Notes: generated by a model from the sequence alone, not told the origin. 64,000 bases of DNA from Colwellia piezophila ATCC BAA-637 (GCF_000378625.1 NZ_KB905164.1:1-64000), one strand, 5' to 3'. Numbered from the stretch's first letter, positions 26,343 through 34,816 are shown. Made by a program: numbers and translations.

Positions 26343-26957
26343 TTGCTTATATTAAGTAATGTATCAAAATTCTATCAAAAAAATGCAGTACTTCAAGATC
26401 TAACTTACCAATTTGATGGTCAAAAATATTGTATTGTTGGCCCTAATGGCTGTGGTAAAACAACCCTTTTAATGTTAACTGCTGGATTAGAAACAGTTAG
26501 TGCCGGAGAGATAACTTTTGATGGGCAACTTGTTCATTTAGCCAATACTAAACGACACTTGGGCATTTCGTCTGACAAAATAGTGTTACCCGATTTTTTA
26601 ACCGCACAGCAATTATTGGAATATCATTGTTCGCAACATAAATGCTCATACCCTACTACTTTAATTGAACACCTAGAGTTCACTGTTCAGTTAACAACAC
26701 AAGTATCTGCGCTATCGTTAGGTAGTTTGAAGAAAATATCATTACTATTGGCATTAGCCCACCAACCAAAATGTTTGATGCTCGATGAACCAACCACAGG
26801 GTTAGATCATAATAGCCGCGTATGGTTGCTTGATTATATCCAAAACTATCCAGGGCAAATATTGGTTACTAGCCATGAAAAATGTTTCACTGAAAACCCG
26901 AATTTTCAACAAATTGTACTGGCGGAAATGAATCAATGCAGTACTTTCATTTTATGA
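26343..26957 (+). CDS. ABC transporter ATP-binding protein
   Basis: 204 residues, a single short nucleotide-binding domain: Walker A GPNGCGKTTLL (~34-44), a variant signature SLGSLKKISLLLAL, where LSLGS replaces LSGGQ, Walker B CLMLDEPTTGLD, and the switch His in TSHE. The ATPase drives transport by the membrane protein encoded next. The start is TTG at 26343 after TAGGAA. Its stop overlaps an ATG of the permease gene as ATGA (26954), a coupled pair. It resembles small exporter or bacteriocin/heme-type NBDs; cargo unknown. The atypical signature motif should still allow ATP binding. Confidence 0.85.
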   Translation: MLILSNVSKFYQKNAVLQDLTYQFDGQKYCIVGPNGCGKTTLLMLTAGLETVSAGEITFDGQLVHLANTKRHLGISSDKIVLPDFLTAQQLLEYHCSQHKCSYPTTLIEHLEFTVQLTTQVSALSLGSLKKISLLLALAHQPKCLMLDEPTTGLDHNSRVWLLDYIQNYPGQILVTSHEKCFTENPNFQQIVLAEMNQCSTFIL

Positions 26958-28057
26958 AGGGATATTTGCAACTTAGAGTAAAAATTTATTATCATGAGTT
27001 AAGGCAAATGTTGCCTGCGGTTGGACAATTGATTGCATTTTTACTGTCAATACTATACTTGGCTATTTCGGCATCAATACTTACCGCATTAATTTCATTA
27101 AGTGTTATTGCAGATATAAACACCCCTATAGAGCAAAGAATTATTTACCAATCGGTTTATTTATTCCTGTTATATTTTTTAATTCGTATACAAAAAAATG
27201 CCATTTTAGGTCTAAATTATCAACATTATTTAGCGACTTTACCTATCCCTGTAAAACTAAAACATATAAATACAGTACTGTTAACAATCGTTGCAGGTAA
27301 TTTATTGTTATTAGCTCCTTTATTTTTATTAACGTTTATACCTGACTGGGCTACTTTCATTAGCCAAATACATTTTCCGATATTTGCTTTATCTACGTTG
27401 ATAGTTGCTTGGCTGTGCCTAAAAAATCAATCATTGCCCTGGTTAAGCCTCCTGTTTGCTCCATTAGTATTTTTATTAGGTTTTAAAGGAAATTCACTGA
27501 GTGCGGTTGGCTTTAATACTTCATTGCTGTTGTTATTGGTGGTAGAAGCTTACTATGAGCCAGTCTTGTTTATTTCTAATAAAGTTTTGCGAGTTACGTA
27601 CTACTTTCAAATACGCTGGATTGCAATAAAGAAAGACCCTGCAAATGCACTTATACGTATTTTTTGTTGTGGTTTGTTTATTGGCTTGGTTGCCTATGTA
27701 CAATATAAAATTGGGCAGGTTGCTAATGGCTATGTACAAATATTAAGTTGCTGGGTTTTGGCCATAATTATAGGCTCTTATCAATTTGATAATGAAGAGT
27801 TTTATCAACATTACCCCCATTACTTAAGCGGTTTACTAAACCAATTTAGAACACGGTATTGCTTGGATATTCTACCCGCAATGTTTATAGCATTATTATC
27901 TAGTGTAGCCATGTATTATTGCTTAAATTTCTCTTTGATAATAATAACTTTATTGCCATTTGGAGTTTTGATAACGATGATATGTGTCAGTAAATTTAAT
28001 CGAAGCTTTTTCATTATTCCCAGTCTACTTTACGCATTGTTTATGTATATACTCTAA
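26954..28057 (+). CDS. ABC transporter membrane protein
   Basis: About 367 residues, highly hydrophobic with roughly ten membrane segments and no extracytoplasmic domain. I recognise no specific permease family. Pairing with the ATP-binding gene through an ATGA overlap makes it the transmembrane half of an ABC exporter, probably working as a dimer of each subunit. An upstream ATG at 26936 would add six residues (MQYFHF) and is possible. The gene ends just before repeat A copy 4. Cargo unknown; no accessory or biosynthetic genes are nearby. Confidence 0.75.
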   Translation: MKGYLQLRVKIYYHELRQMLPAVGQLIAFLLSILYLAISASILTALISLSVIADINTPIEQRIIYQSVYLFLLYFLIRIQKNAILGLNYQHYLATLPIPVKLKHINTVLLTIVAGNLLLLAPLFLLTFIPDWATFISQIHFPIFALSTLIVAWLCLKNQSLPWLSLLFAPLVFLLGFKGNSLSAVGFNTSLLLLLVVEAYYEPVLFISNKVLRVTYYFQIRWIAIKKDPANALIRIFCCGLFIGLVAYVQYKIGQVANGYVQILSCWVLAIIIGSYQFDNEEFYQHYPHYLSGLLNQFRTRYCLDILPAMFIALLSSVAMYYCLNFSLIIITLLPFGVLITMICVSKFNRSFFIIPSLLYALFMYIL

Positions 28058-28123
28058 GAATAACTGAGGTAGACGACAAGTATATCTATAACAATACGAC
28101 TACATTTTATCTTAAACAACAAG

Positions 28124-28316
28124 TAAAAAACTAGGACACTCGCTTATAAAGCAATGCTAACTATTCACTCAGAATAGCCTCAAACTTTTCTAATGAATAT
28201 TAATCAGTACTAAACGTCTGAACAAATACCAGGATTAGTGTTTTTTAGACATGACAAACACATCAAGCTTGATGTGTTTGTATAAATTAAAACTTTGAGT
28301 GACTGTCCTGGTTAAA
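28124..28316 (+). repeat. Dispersed repeat family A, copy 4 (internally deleted)
   Basis: TAAAAAACTAGGACACTCGC to GAGTGACTGTCCTGGTTAAA. It is 22 bases shorter than copy 3 at ATGCTAA, consistent with deletion between short direct repeats. It has a perfect inner hairpin at 28254-28281: ACAAACACATCA/TGATGTGTTTGT with loop AGCT. Confidence 0.8.
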
Positions 28317-28339
28317 TTATTGGAAAATTTAACGATTAA

Positions 28340-28729
28340 TTAAAGTGAAGCTGGCTTACTTTTCGAATTTTCGTTCGGTTTTTCGTTCGATGGTTCAGTA
28401 ACCGCTTTTGATGAAATCACTGGTGCTTTACTTTTAACCCTTTTTTTCTTTTTTGATTTTTTAGTCGCTGAAACTACTGTACTAATAAACTCTGCTGATT
28501 TTTTGCTGGGATTATAAGCAACCTTAAAAGTTTCACCGTTATAGCCGATAATATCGCCGTTACGAATTTTTTTACGCTTTTGAACGGCAACTTCATTATT
28601 CACTAAAACTTTACCTTCACTGATCATGATTTTAGCTTCGCCGCCACCGCCAACCATATTGGATATTTTAAGTAATTTATAAAGTTCTATCGGTTCAACA
28701 CAAATGTCGATAATTGAGTGTTCAGACAT
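28340..28729 (-). CDS. S4-domain RNA-binding protein (YbcJ-like) with basic tail
   Basis: 129 residues. The first ~70 form an S4-like RNA-binding domain: IELYKLLKISNMVGGGGEAK, MISEGKVLVNNEVAVQKRKK and IRNGDIIGYNGE. This matches the small YbcJ type, which binds structured RNA and may be linked to ribosome assembly. The C-terminal ~50 residues are a Lys/Ser-rich, low-complexity extension (KKSKKKKRVKSK...) absent from Escherichia coli YbcJ, perhaps adding nonspecific RNA contact. Start ATG at 28729; no operon partners. It sits between repeat A copies 4 and 5. Confidence 0.8.
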   Translation of the reverse strand: MSEHSIIDICVEPIELYKLLKISNMVGGGGEAKIMISEGKVLVNNEVAVQKRKKIRNGDIIGYNGETFKVAYNPSKKSAEFISTVVSATKKSKKKKRVKSKAPVISSKAVTEPSNEKPNENSKSKPASL

Positions 28730-28896
28730 GAAATACGCCTAATGATTCTAAATAATAATATTGTTGAATTCTAACATATATAACGGTTATTGAATAAAAC
28801 TAATATTAAGGATACTTTATAATGCTGAGCTAGCATATACGGTAAATACGTGATGCAGGAATACCTAAAGATTTTAACTATGCCACCCATGATAAC

Positions 28897-29111
28897 GAAA
28901 GCATCTAGGACACTCGCTTATAAAACAACCCAAAAGAAAACAATAACACCTGCTATCTATCTCACTCAAAATTCCCTCAAACTTTCCTAATGAATATTCA
29001 CCTGTACTAAAGTTCTTAACAAATACCAGGATTAGTGTTTTTTAGACTAACCGACACATCAGGCTTGATGTGTCGGTATAAATTAAAACGTTGAGCGACT
29101 GTCCTTGTTAA
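28897..29111 (+). repeat. Dispersed repeat family A, copy 5
   Basis: GCATCTAGGACACTCGCTTA to GAGCGACTGTCCTTGTTAA. The terminal arms AGGACACTCGCT/AGCGACTGTCCT pair at 11 of 12. A perfect inner hairpin at 29051-29076, CCGACACATCA/TGATGTGTCGG, differs from copy 4 in both arms with pairing kept. The rest of 28730-28896 holds no gene. Confidence 0.75.
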
Positions 29112-29140
29112 TTTTTTCACCCCAAATTAACCGCCTTCGC

Positions 29141-29254
29141 TTATTCTTTCACAACCCCCGCCTCTAACAGTTGTTTCTTCAAATCATCAACATCTTTCTT
29201 TAATTTAAGGACCAGAACAAATGCAAAAAGTCCAAATATTCCCATTGCTTCCAT
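29141..29254 (-). CDS. 37-aa small membrane protein
   Basis: A short gene, MEAMGIFGLFAFVLVLKLKK and then a charged heptad-like tail (DVDDLKKQLLEAGVVKE). It has one N-terminal membrane helix and a short cytoplasmic amphipathic or coiled-coil tail. The ATG at 29254 is preceded by AGGAG at good spacing. It follows the 285-aa membrane protein gene by 30 bases on the same strand, so it is probably the third gene of the GntR operon. It could be a regulatory subunit of that membrane protein. No family recognised. Confidence 0.65.
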   Translation of the reverse strand: MEAMGIFGLFAFVLVLKLKKDVDDLKKQLLEAGVVKE

Positions 29255-29284
29255 CTTGTTTCTCCTATGCTTGTTCACTAATAA

Positions 29285-30142
29285 TTAGTTCGCCGAGGCA
29301 TCGGCTTTGTAAACATCAAAATTCAGACTTTCTAGGGGTTGACCCCAAATGATATTGCCAATCGATATCAATGCAATAAGTTGAAAATAAGCACTGAAAA
29401 TCACATGCTCATATGCTTTCAAATCATACGCATCACCTGCCGCCGTATAGATAAAAAACAGACTTATGACGATACTCAGATAAGCTAGCGTGCGACTGAC
29501 TGTCTCAACTTGTCGTGAACGGTCTTCATAAGACTGATGCGGGTTGAGTTTTTTGCCGTGCAGGTTAAACCTGACAATCAACATGTATAACATGTTGACC
29601 AAGCTCAGCGTAACGGCCCTGACCAAGGTATCGCCACCCCATGTGAAATCATGCCAGTAAAGATCTAATACAATAGTCGCAAAAAACAAACCAACAACCG
29701 AAAAAACAAGGGCGGGCGATACATGGTCAAACAAGCGTCTGCGGCTCAATTCGGCGGTACGCTTAGTGTTAGTATTGCTCTTGCGCATCAATTTAAACTG
29801 CCCGAATTCAGATAACTCCAGCCACAACATTGGCATAAACTGAAACATGCCAAAGAACACCGGAAAAGCCTTACCCACCCCACCGCCATAAGTATGACTC
29901 CACCAGGCATCAGCAGCAATAATGAGCACACCAATCAGCAACCAAAAGTGATTGAACAGTTGAAATCGTCGATGGCTCTTTTTATAACAGCCAACGTCTT
30001 GGGGATACAATTTTGGATACTCCGATGGCGGATAGCGGCTGATCACATGACGCATTCGAGCCAAAACCTTGCTGGGCAAATAGTACGAAATCAAAATCAG
30101 TTGGCTTAAAAACACCAGGTAAAATAAAATGTTGTCCTGCAT
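29285..30142 (-). CDS. Polytopic membrane protein in a GntR operon, unknown function
   Basis: 285 residues with about six to seven hydrophobic segments (near 4-22, 60-80, 95-112, 140-160, 172-190, 218-236, 248-266). Basic loops such as RMRHVISRYPPSEYPKLYP and MRKSNTNTKRTAELSRRRLF suggest cytoplasmic faces. I recognise no family. The ATG has AAGGAG 6 bases before. It begins 10 bases after the GntR gene and is followed by the 37-aa gene, so the three likely form one transcript. YtrA-type GntR regulators usually sit with ABC genes; here the partner is not an ABC protein, which is unusual. Confidence 0.7.
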   Translation of the reverse strand: MQDNILFYLVFLSQLILISYYLPSKVLARMRHVISRYPPSEYPKLYPQDVGCYKKSHRRFQLFNHFWLLIGVLIIAADAWWSHTYGGGVGKAFPVFFGMFQFMPMLWLELSEFGQFKLMRKSNTNTKRTAELSRRRLFDHVSPALVFSVVGLFFATIVLDLYWHDFTWGGDTLVRAVTLSLVNMLYMLIVRFNLHGKKLNPHQSYEDRSRQVETVSRTLAYLSIVISLFFIYTAAGDAYDLKAYEHVIFSAYFQLIALISIGNIIWGQPLESLNFDVYKADASAN

Positions 30143-30152
30143 GTCTATCTCC

Positions 30153-30533
30153 TTAAAGGTTTTTGTTATTCATCACACGAGTAAAACCAATTCGAATTTC
30201 TGAATCGGTCACACCCGATGTTTTAAATTCAGTAATCAATTTGCTCAGTTTGGTCAATACCCATTCGTTCAAATCAAATGAACAATTCGCCTTAGCGTCC
30301 GGATGAACAAAAGTGCCCCTATATCCCTTGGTTTGAATGACCGAATCCCGTTCGAGCAACCGGTAGGCCTTGGCCACGGTTTTGTTGTTCAAATCCAGAT
30401 CATTAGCCAGCTGCCGAATAGACGGTAAAGGTGCACCCGGTGCAATTTGCTCACTGAGCACAGCCTGTTTAATTTGTTCCATCAATTGCGTAAATAGCGG
30501 GGTCGCCCCCTCAATATCGATAACAATTTCCAC
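30153..30533 (-). CDS. GntR-family transcriptional regulator, YtrA type
   Basis: 126 residues. The N-terminal winged helix-turn-helix is classic GntR: PLFTQLMEQIKQAVLSEQIA, PGAPLPSIRQLANDLDLNNK and TVAKAYRLLERDSVIQTKGY, then RGTFV. The C-terminal part is only ~50 residues and helical, as in the YtrA subfamily, too short for a ligand-binding FCD or UTRA domain. The start is GTG at 30533 after GGAGG. It probably represses its own operon with the downstream membrane protein and small protein genes. Candidate operator DNA lies in the divergent region up to ttcA (GGGTTGACCCAGTTGAACC at ~30573-30591), but no clean palindrome was fixed. Confidence 0.85.
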   Translation of the reverse strand: MEIVIDIEGATPLFTQLMEQIKQAVLSEQIAPGAPLPSIRQLANDLDLNNKTVAKAYRLLERDSVIQTKGYRGTFVHPDAKANCSFDLNEWVLTKLSKLITEFKTSGVTDSEIRIGFTRVMNNKNL

Positions 30534-30750
30534 TACTGCCTCCTACTTTAGGTTAGGTTGTGGTGATTTTTTGGGTTGACCCAGTTGAACCACTTGCACT
30601 GATGGTACAATAGGGTCATTTAAATCACAAGTTATTTTTTATTCACCATAGTTTCTAGGGATAACTAGTTTACATCCGGTAATGTGTATATTGAGTGACA
30701 TGCAACTTTTGCTTGCAGGCCAATAAAGAGCGAAGATTATGGGCATATAA
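30534..30750. other. Divergent intergenic region, possible small RNA
   Basis: Between the GntR gene (leftward) and ttcA (rightward) lies a strong terminator at 30751-30788 with no upstream plus-strand gene. TTGAAC at ~30583 and TACAAT at ~30605 (15-base gap) could be a weak promoter for a ~170-nt transcript. No conserved coding frame seen. Confidence 0.3.
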
Positions 30751-30788
30751 AAAAGCCGTTTTACTTTTTTAGTAAAGCGGCTTTTTTT
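30751..30788. terminator. Bidirectional intrinsic terminator in a divergent region
   Basis: AAAGCCG-TTTTACT pairs with AGTAAA-GCGGCTTT around TTTTT, flanked by A and T runs. It is well formed on both strands. Confidence 0.75.
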
Positions 30789-30818
30789 GGGTCTGAACAC
30801 GCTTAAATAACTAATGCA

Positions 30819-30847
30819 TTGGGTATTCTTATTCAAACTGCTATAAT
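30819..30847 (+). promoter_or_regulatory. Likely ttcA promoter
   Basis: TTGGGT and TATAAT with a 17-base spacer, ending 36 bases before the ttcA ATG. It fits a sigma-70 promoter. Confidence 0.6.
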
Positions 30848-30882
30848 TCGCGCCGTTAATTTTCATCAATAAAGTAAGACAC

Positions 30883-31839
30883 ATGACTGTAGCATCCCTA
30901 ACCTTACCCGCACATAAACTCACGCCAAGCCAAAAAACTCAATTCATAAAGTTAGAGAAAAAACTCAGGCATAATGTCGGTAAAGCTATTGCCCAATACA
31001 ATATGATTGAAGATGGCGACAAGGTGATGGTCTGCTTATCTGGCGGCAAAGACAGTTATGCGATGTTGAGTATTTTGATGTTATTAAAAAAGTCAGCGCC
31101 CATTCACTTTGACATCATTGCCGTTAACCTAGACCAAAAACAACCGGGATTTCCTGAACATATTTTGCCGCAGTACTTAGATGAACTTGGTATTGAGTAT
31201 CATATTGTTGAAGAAAACACCTACAGTATTGTTATGGATAAGGTACCTGAGGGTAAAACGACGTGTAGCTTATGCTCTCGATTACGTCGCGCTATTTTAT
31301 ATAAAACAGCTAAAGCCCTTGGCGCAACTAAAATAGCACTAGGTCACCATCGAGACGACATGATTGAAACATTGATGTTGAATATGTTTTATGGCGGTAA
31401 AATGAAAGCAATGCCGGCCAAGCTTGTCTCTGACAATGGTGAGCATGTGGTTATTCGCCCCTTGGCTTTTTGTAAAGAAAGTGAGCTTATTCAATACAGT
31501 GAATTAAAACAATTCCCCATTATCCCGTGTAATTTATGTGGCTCTCAGCCCAATATGCAAAGACAAAACATTAAGCGTATGTTAAATGACTGGCATGAAC
31601 AGTTCCCGGGCAGAATCGAATCTATGTTTACTGCAATGCAAAACGTAGTGCCTTCTCACCTATGTGACAGTAACTTGTTTGACTTTGCCAACATCGATAG
31701 TGACTCCGGTATTATCAATGGTGGTGATACTGCTTTTGATGAAGTCGCTATAGTAGCGCCAACCGGTGAAGACTCAGAAAAAGAAAAGAAAGACTACCTT
31801 AACAACGCGCAACAACTTAACGTCGTTGAGGTTAAGTAA
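30883..31839 (+). CDS. ttcA: tRNA 2-thiocytidine(32) synthetase TtcA
   Basis: 318 residues. TtcA thiolates cytidine 32 in several tRNAs, using ATP and a [4Fe-4S] cluster in the cytoplasm. The PP-loop SGGKDS is at 53-58. Two CxxC pairs follow, CSLCSRLRR and CNLCGSQPN, which hold the cluster, along with [20 protein letters not shown]. Length is close to the Escherichia coli protein (311). Start ATG at 30883 with its own -10/-35. It ends before a strong bidirectional terminator. The C-terminal ~40 residues are an acidic, variable tail. Core gene with no anomalies. Confidence 0.97.
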   Translation: MTVASLTLPAHKLTPSQKTQFIKLEKKLRHNVGKAIAQYNMIEDGDKVMVCLSGGKDSYAMLSILMLLKKSAPIHFDIIAVNLDQKQPGFPEHILPQYLDELGIEYHIVEENTYSIVMDKVPEGKTTCSLCSRLRRAILYKTAKALGATKIALGHHRDDMIETLMLNMFYGGKMKAMPAKLVSDNGEHVVIRPLAFCKESELIQYSELKQFPIIPCNLCGSQPNMQRQNIKRMLNDWHEQFPGRIESMFTAMQNVVPSHLCDSNLFDFANIDSDSGIINGGDTAFDEVAIVAPTGEDSEKEKKDYLNNAQQLNVVEVK

Positions 31840-31926
31840 TACCAAACGGATTAAATAACTGACCAACTTAGAACTACGCTAGTGGGAAAGAACTTAATCA
31901 ACTTGGTATAAGTAAAAGAGTGCAAT

Positions 31927-31968
31927 AAAAAAACGGCCAATGTTGATAACATTGGCCGTTTTTTTTAC
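31927..31968. terminator. Bidirectional terminator between ttcA and the Bax-like gene
   Basis: AACGGCCAATGTT/AACATTGGCCGTT, a perfect 13-bp stem with a 4-base loop and A/T runs on both sides. It serves the two convergent genes. Confidence 0.9.
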
Positions 31969-32015
31969 GCATTGGTTTAGCAAAGCGTGTTAAACAATCA
32001 CTTTAATAAGTAACG

Positions 32016-32915
32016 TTAGTCCGCTGAAGCGGTTTGTTGATCATTAGGTTTAACAAAATACCGTTGGTTCTGACGTAACATATCGGTAATGTCTAACACA
32101 TAAGCAGCGCCTCGCTCCGAATAGGGAAGTAAACCCGCTGCCAAAATTTCAGCATCTAGCGGCTGATCTTTTGCCCGTAATTCAGCACGAATTGTTCTAA
32201 AAAGATGATAAGCATTATGCTTGTTTATATTATTAAAGTACCCTGAAACCGCTGCATCAACACTTTGAAATGCCGCCACCTCATGTTTAGCGCCGGTATT
32301 GCGACCTCCTGGTACCATGCCGCATCCTGTTCTATAACACCAAATGCCAAAGAAATTTAAACCAATACGCGCAAAACGAGAAGTTCCCCACGCGGATTCA
32401 TTGGCCGCTTGTACCAAGACAAGTGAAGTAGGAATAATATCAACACGTAACAACAAGTCATTGATTTGCTGTAAAGTCGAAGCTTCCTTATTAACACGGT
32501 AAGCCTTGATAAGGGTTTGTAATGAAGCTTGCTCTTCATCTGTTAACCCTAAGCCAAGTGATATTTGCTCATGCCAATATTCAAGTTTTGTTCTATCTTG
32601 TGCTAACTCATCATTTTTAGCTTCAATAGCGGGTCGAATGAAGGCAAAGAATTGTCGTTTTTTAGTTGGTATATCATAAATAGCAGCAAAATCAGGTAGT
32701 TCTACTTGATGAAGCGGATCTTCAATAATTTGAACTGGTGCAATGTTTTCAACGGGTTCAGCCGTTTTCTGATCGCCAACAGCCGAGTTAGAAGCTAATG
32801 ACTCACCCGAATTTACTGCCAATCCAGATTTAGGCACTAAAAAGGTGAACGGCGCTACTATGCCAGTAACGAGCGCCAAGAAAAGCACTACGCGAACTAA
32901 AAGTATGATCTTCAT
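32016..32915 (-). CDS. bax: Bax-like glucosaminidase-domain protein
   Basis: 299 residues with an N-terminal membrane anchor or signal (~5-27). A low-complexity linker leads to a glucosaminidase-type (PF01832) domain. Motifs are VQAANESAWGTSRFARIGLN with the catalytic Glu, FFGIWCYRTGCGMVPGGR, and AAFQSVDAAVSGYFNNIN. Escherichia coli Bax has the same WCY...GC motif. It probably cleaves peptidoglycan between GlcNAc and MurNAc in the periplasm. Start ATG with AAGGAG 5 bases upstream. It lies just after a membrane protein gene on the same strand (gap ~25 bases to the next stop), so co-transcription is likely. Exact specificity not proven. Confidence 0.85.
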   Translation of the reverse strand: MKIILLVRVVLFLALVTGIVAPFTFLVPKSGLAVNSGESLASNSAVGDQKTAEPVENIAPVQIIEDPLHQVELPDFAAIYDIPTKKRQFFAFIRPAIEAKNDELAQDRTKLEYWHEQISLGLGLTDEEQASLQTLIKAYRVNKEASTLQQINDLLLRVDIIPTSLVLVQAANESAWGTSRFARIGLNFFGIWCYRTGCGMVPGGRNTGAKHEVAAFQSVDAAVSGYFNNINKHNAYHLFRTIRAELRAKDQPLDAEILAAGLLPYSERGAAYVLDITDMLRQNQRYFVKPNDQQTASAD

Positions 32916-32940
32916 AAAAACTCCTTATTTATGATGAAAA

Positions 32941-33783
32941 TTAAGCGGAAAAAGTATCATCTGAACCATTATGGTCAGAATCTTTGTTCGTTGGGCTATT
33001 TACGCCAACATCATTGCTTTGTTCTTCCGTATAAATACCAAATATTTCTCGATACAACACACCTTTTACATTGTAATACCATGGCGCTAAATATGTTAAA
33101 CCAAACAAAAACACCATAATGGCAATTGGAGCTAGGCTAGATGTCATTAATAAAGCAATAGGAAGCAACAATGATATCAATGCTATCAACAGTACTGCAT
33201 AAATAGCCATCAAGGACATGATTTTGAATCGTAATGCTTTTACAGACAGGATAATCGCTTGTACAGGAGTTAGCTTCTTCTCAACCACTAAAGGAATAGT
33301 AAGTGATAATAAAACAGCTAAAAACATGCCTGGAATAATCAATAACTGAAAGCCAATATTAATCAGCAATGAAGTTAACAGCGCACATAGGGCGACCCAA
33401 CTACCGCGATGTAAAAAAGAAAACATCATTTTACTTTGCGTCGGCTTGTTAATCGCGTGATAAACACCCATCATTTCAATGCCAGCAATAAATGGCCATA
33501 CCGCAATAGTGACAATAACATTAATCATTTGCAGTGCGTGTGAGCTATTTGTTTGAGCATCGTTGATAACTTCTTCGATACCACCAAAAAAGCTACTGGC
33601 AATAAATGACACTATCATGCCAAAAAACAAGACAAATAATATCGCTAAGTTAATCGACATTCTCGACTTAAGTGTGTGTTGCCACGCTTCGGATAAGACA
33701 GCTTTAACATCAATTGAATATTCGCCTTTTACCGCTTGTTCAACACTTCCACCAATGGAGACAGTTCTTTTTTCTTCTGGCAA
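32941..33783 (-). CDS. Polytopic membrane protein, unknown function
   Basis: About 280 residues with six hydrophobic segments and a Gly/Asp-rich acidic tail. A glycine-rich segment and LLSLTIPLVVEKKLTPVQAI recall the YciC/DUF975-like membrane proteins, but I cannot name the family. The frame opens at GTG 33822, but a -10-like TATAAT sits directly before that codon. A TTG at 33783 has AAGGG 6 bases upstream, so I prefer the TTG start (MPEEKRTVSIGG). It precedes the Bax-like gene on the same strand with a short gap, suggesting a shared transcript and envelope role. Confidence 0.65.
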   Translation of the reverse strand: MPEEKRTVSIGGSVEQAVKGEYSIDVKAVLSEAWQHTLKSRMSINLAILFVLFFGMIVSFIASSFFGGIEEVINDAQTNSSHALQMINVIVTIAVWPFIAGIEMMGVYHAINKPTQSKMMFSFLHRGSWVALCALLTSLLINIGFQLLIIPGMFLAVLLSLTIPLVVEKKLTPVQAIILSVKALRFKIMSLMAIYAVLLIALISLLLPIALLMTSSLAPIAIMVFLFGLTYLAPWYYNVKGVLYREIFGIYTEEQSNDVGVNSPTNKDSDHNGSDDTFSA

Positions 33784-33912
33784 AGTTAACCCTTTTTCAT
33801 AAATGAATACTATATTTTCCACATATTATACTGGAAATTAAAACAGATTGCTCACCGCTCAATTTAACGGCAACTAGAGGGGGAAATTAAAGTCCCGTAA
33901 CTTAAAGTGATT

Positions 33913-34614
33913 TTAGTTAAGATCACTCAGTACTAATTGAATGGCTAATAATAGCAAAATCACTCCCATGACCCGATCCAAAATATAGCCTTTGCGCTGT
34001 AAAACGAAGCGGACTCTTTCTTGGGTCAGCATACAAGATAAAAAACAAAACCATGCGGCTGTAGCGGCAACAAGATAGGCGCCATAAGCAATCTTAATGC
34101 TTAACAGTGTTTCTGGGGCAATAACAACCGAAAATAAGCTAACAAAGAATAATGTCGCTTTAACATTTAAAGCATTAATTAGAAAACCATTAAGAAAAGC
34201 TTTTTTAGCCGAGGGTAAAGACGGAGCGGTATCAGGTTTGTCCACAGTTTCATTGGCTATTGTATTTTCATTTGCACTGATTTGTACTGGTGTAGTCGCG
34301 GCAGGCTCTGGCTTTTTCGCTCTCAGGCAATGCCATGCAATATAACAAAAGTAACTTGCTGCAATGTATTTTAATGCGGTAAATAAACGCTCATCACTCG
34401 CGATTAGAACACCTATACCAACTAAAGAGTAGGTAACATGGACAATGATGCCAGTAGCAATACCAAAGCTTGTATAGATGGCAATACGTCGATTATAGCG
34501 AATGCTTTGCTTTAAAATAAGAGCGAAATCTGGGCCGGGACTGGCTACGGCAAAAAAGTGTACCATAGCGATAAGTAAAAATTGTTCTAATGCAGGCATA
34601 AAAAGCACGGTCAT
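33913..34614 (-). CDS. LysE/RhtB-family amino acid exporter
   Basis: 233 residues with about six membrane helices. The family signature is near the N-terminus: HFFAVASPGPDFALILKQSI, with IYTSFGIATGIIVHVTYSLV next. A central hydrophilic linker (~105-140) is longer than usual. The family exports small amino acids or homoserine lactones; the substrate here is unknown. Start ATG at 34614 lacks a clear ribosome site; an in-frame ATG five codons on (MPALEQ) may be used. It stands alone. Confidence 0.85.
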   Translation of the reverse strand: MTVLFMPALEQFLLIAMVHFFAVASPGPDFALILKQSIRYNRRIAIYTSFGIATGIIVHVTYSLVGIGVLIASDERLFTALKYIAASYFCYIAWHCLRAKKPEPAATTPVQISANENTIANETVDKPDTAPSLPSAKKAFLNGFLINALNVKATLFFVSLFSVVIAPETLLSIKIAYGAYLVAATAAWFCFLSCMLTQERVRFVLQRKGYILDRVMGVILLLLAIQLVLSDLN

Positions 34615-34717
34615 TAATGAAAAGTGCGTTATTTTACCTAAGAAATAAAATAAAGCGACCTAACCGATGCTAAATATTCAATCTTAGGTGTAAGAAAATA
34701 ACGACAGTCATGTTTAT

Positions 34718-34816
34718 TTAACGTTTAGACTCTTGTATTAAAATAGTTCGATAAAAGGCCCAAAGCTCTTCAAAACACTTAAAGTTGTATTCTTTACCAT
34801 GATAACTGGTTCTCAT
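34718..34816 (-). CDS. 32-aa predicted small protein
   Basis: A short frame, MRTSYHGKEYNFKCFEELWA then FYRTILIQESKR, preceded by TTAGGTGGGCAC, which gives a GGTGG ribosome site at proper spacing. It is basic at its end, with aromatic residues and no membrane segment. The frame is open upstream for about 40 more codons without a clear start. It lies in the 360-base gap between the LysE-like and DUF1415 genes. No family recognised; the rest of the gap holds nothing else I can support. Confidence 0.45.
   Translation of the reverse strand: MRTSYHGKEYNFKCFEELWAFYRTILIQESKR

Noticed and set aside
7411-29111. Family A repeats as a CRISPR array
   Set aside because: Copies are ~200 bp, dispersed over 22 kb and without regular spacers or cas genes.
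30639-30923. Minus-strand frame of 94 codons crossing the ttcA promoter and terminator
   Set aside because: It is antisense to the ttcA start, crosses a strong terminator and has no family features.
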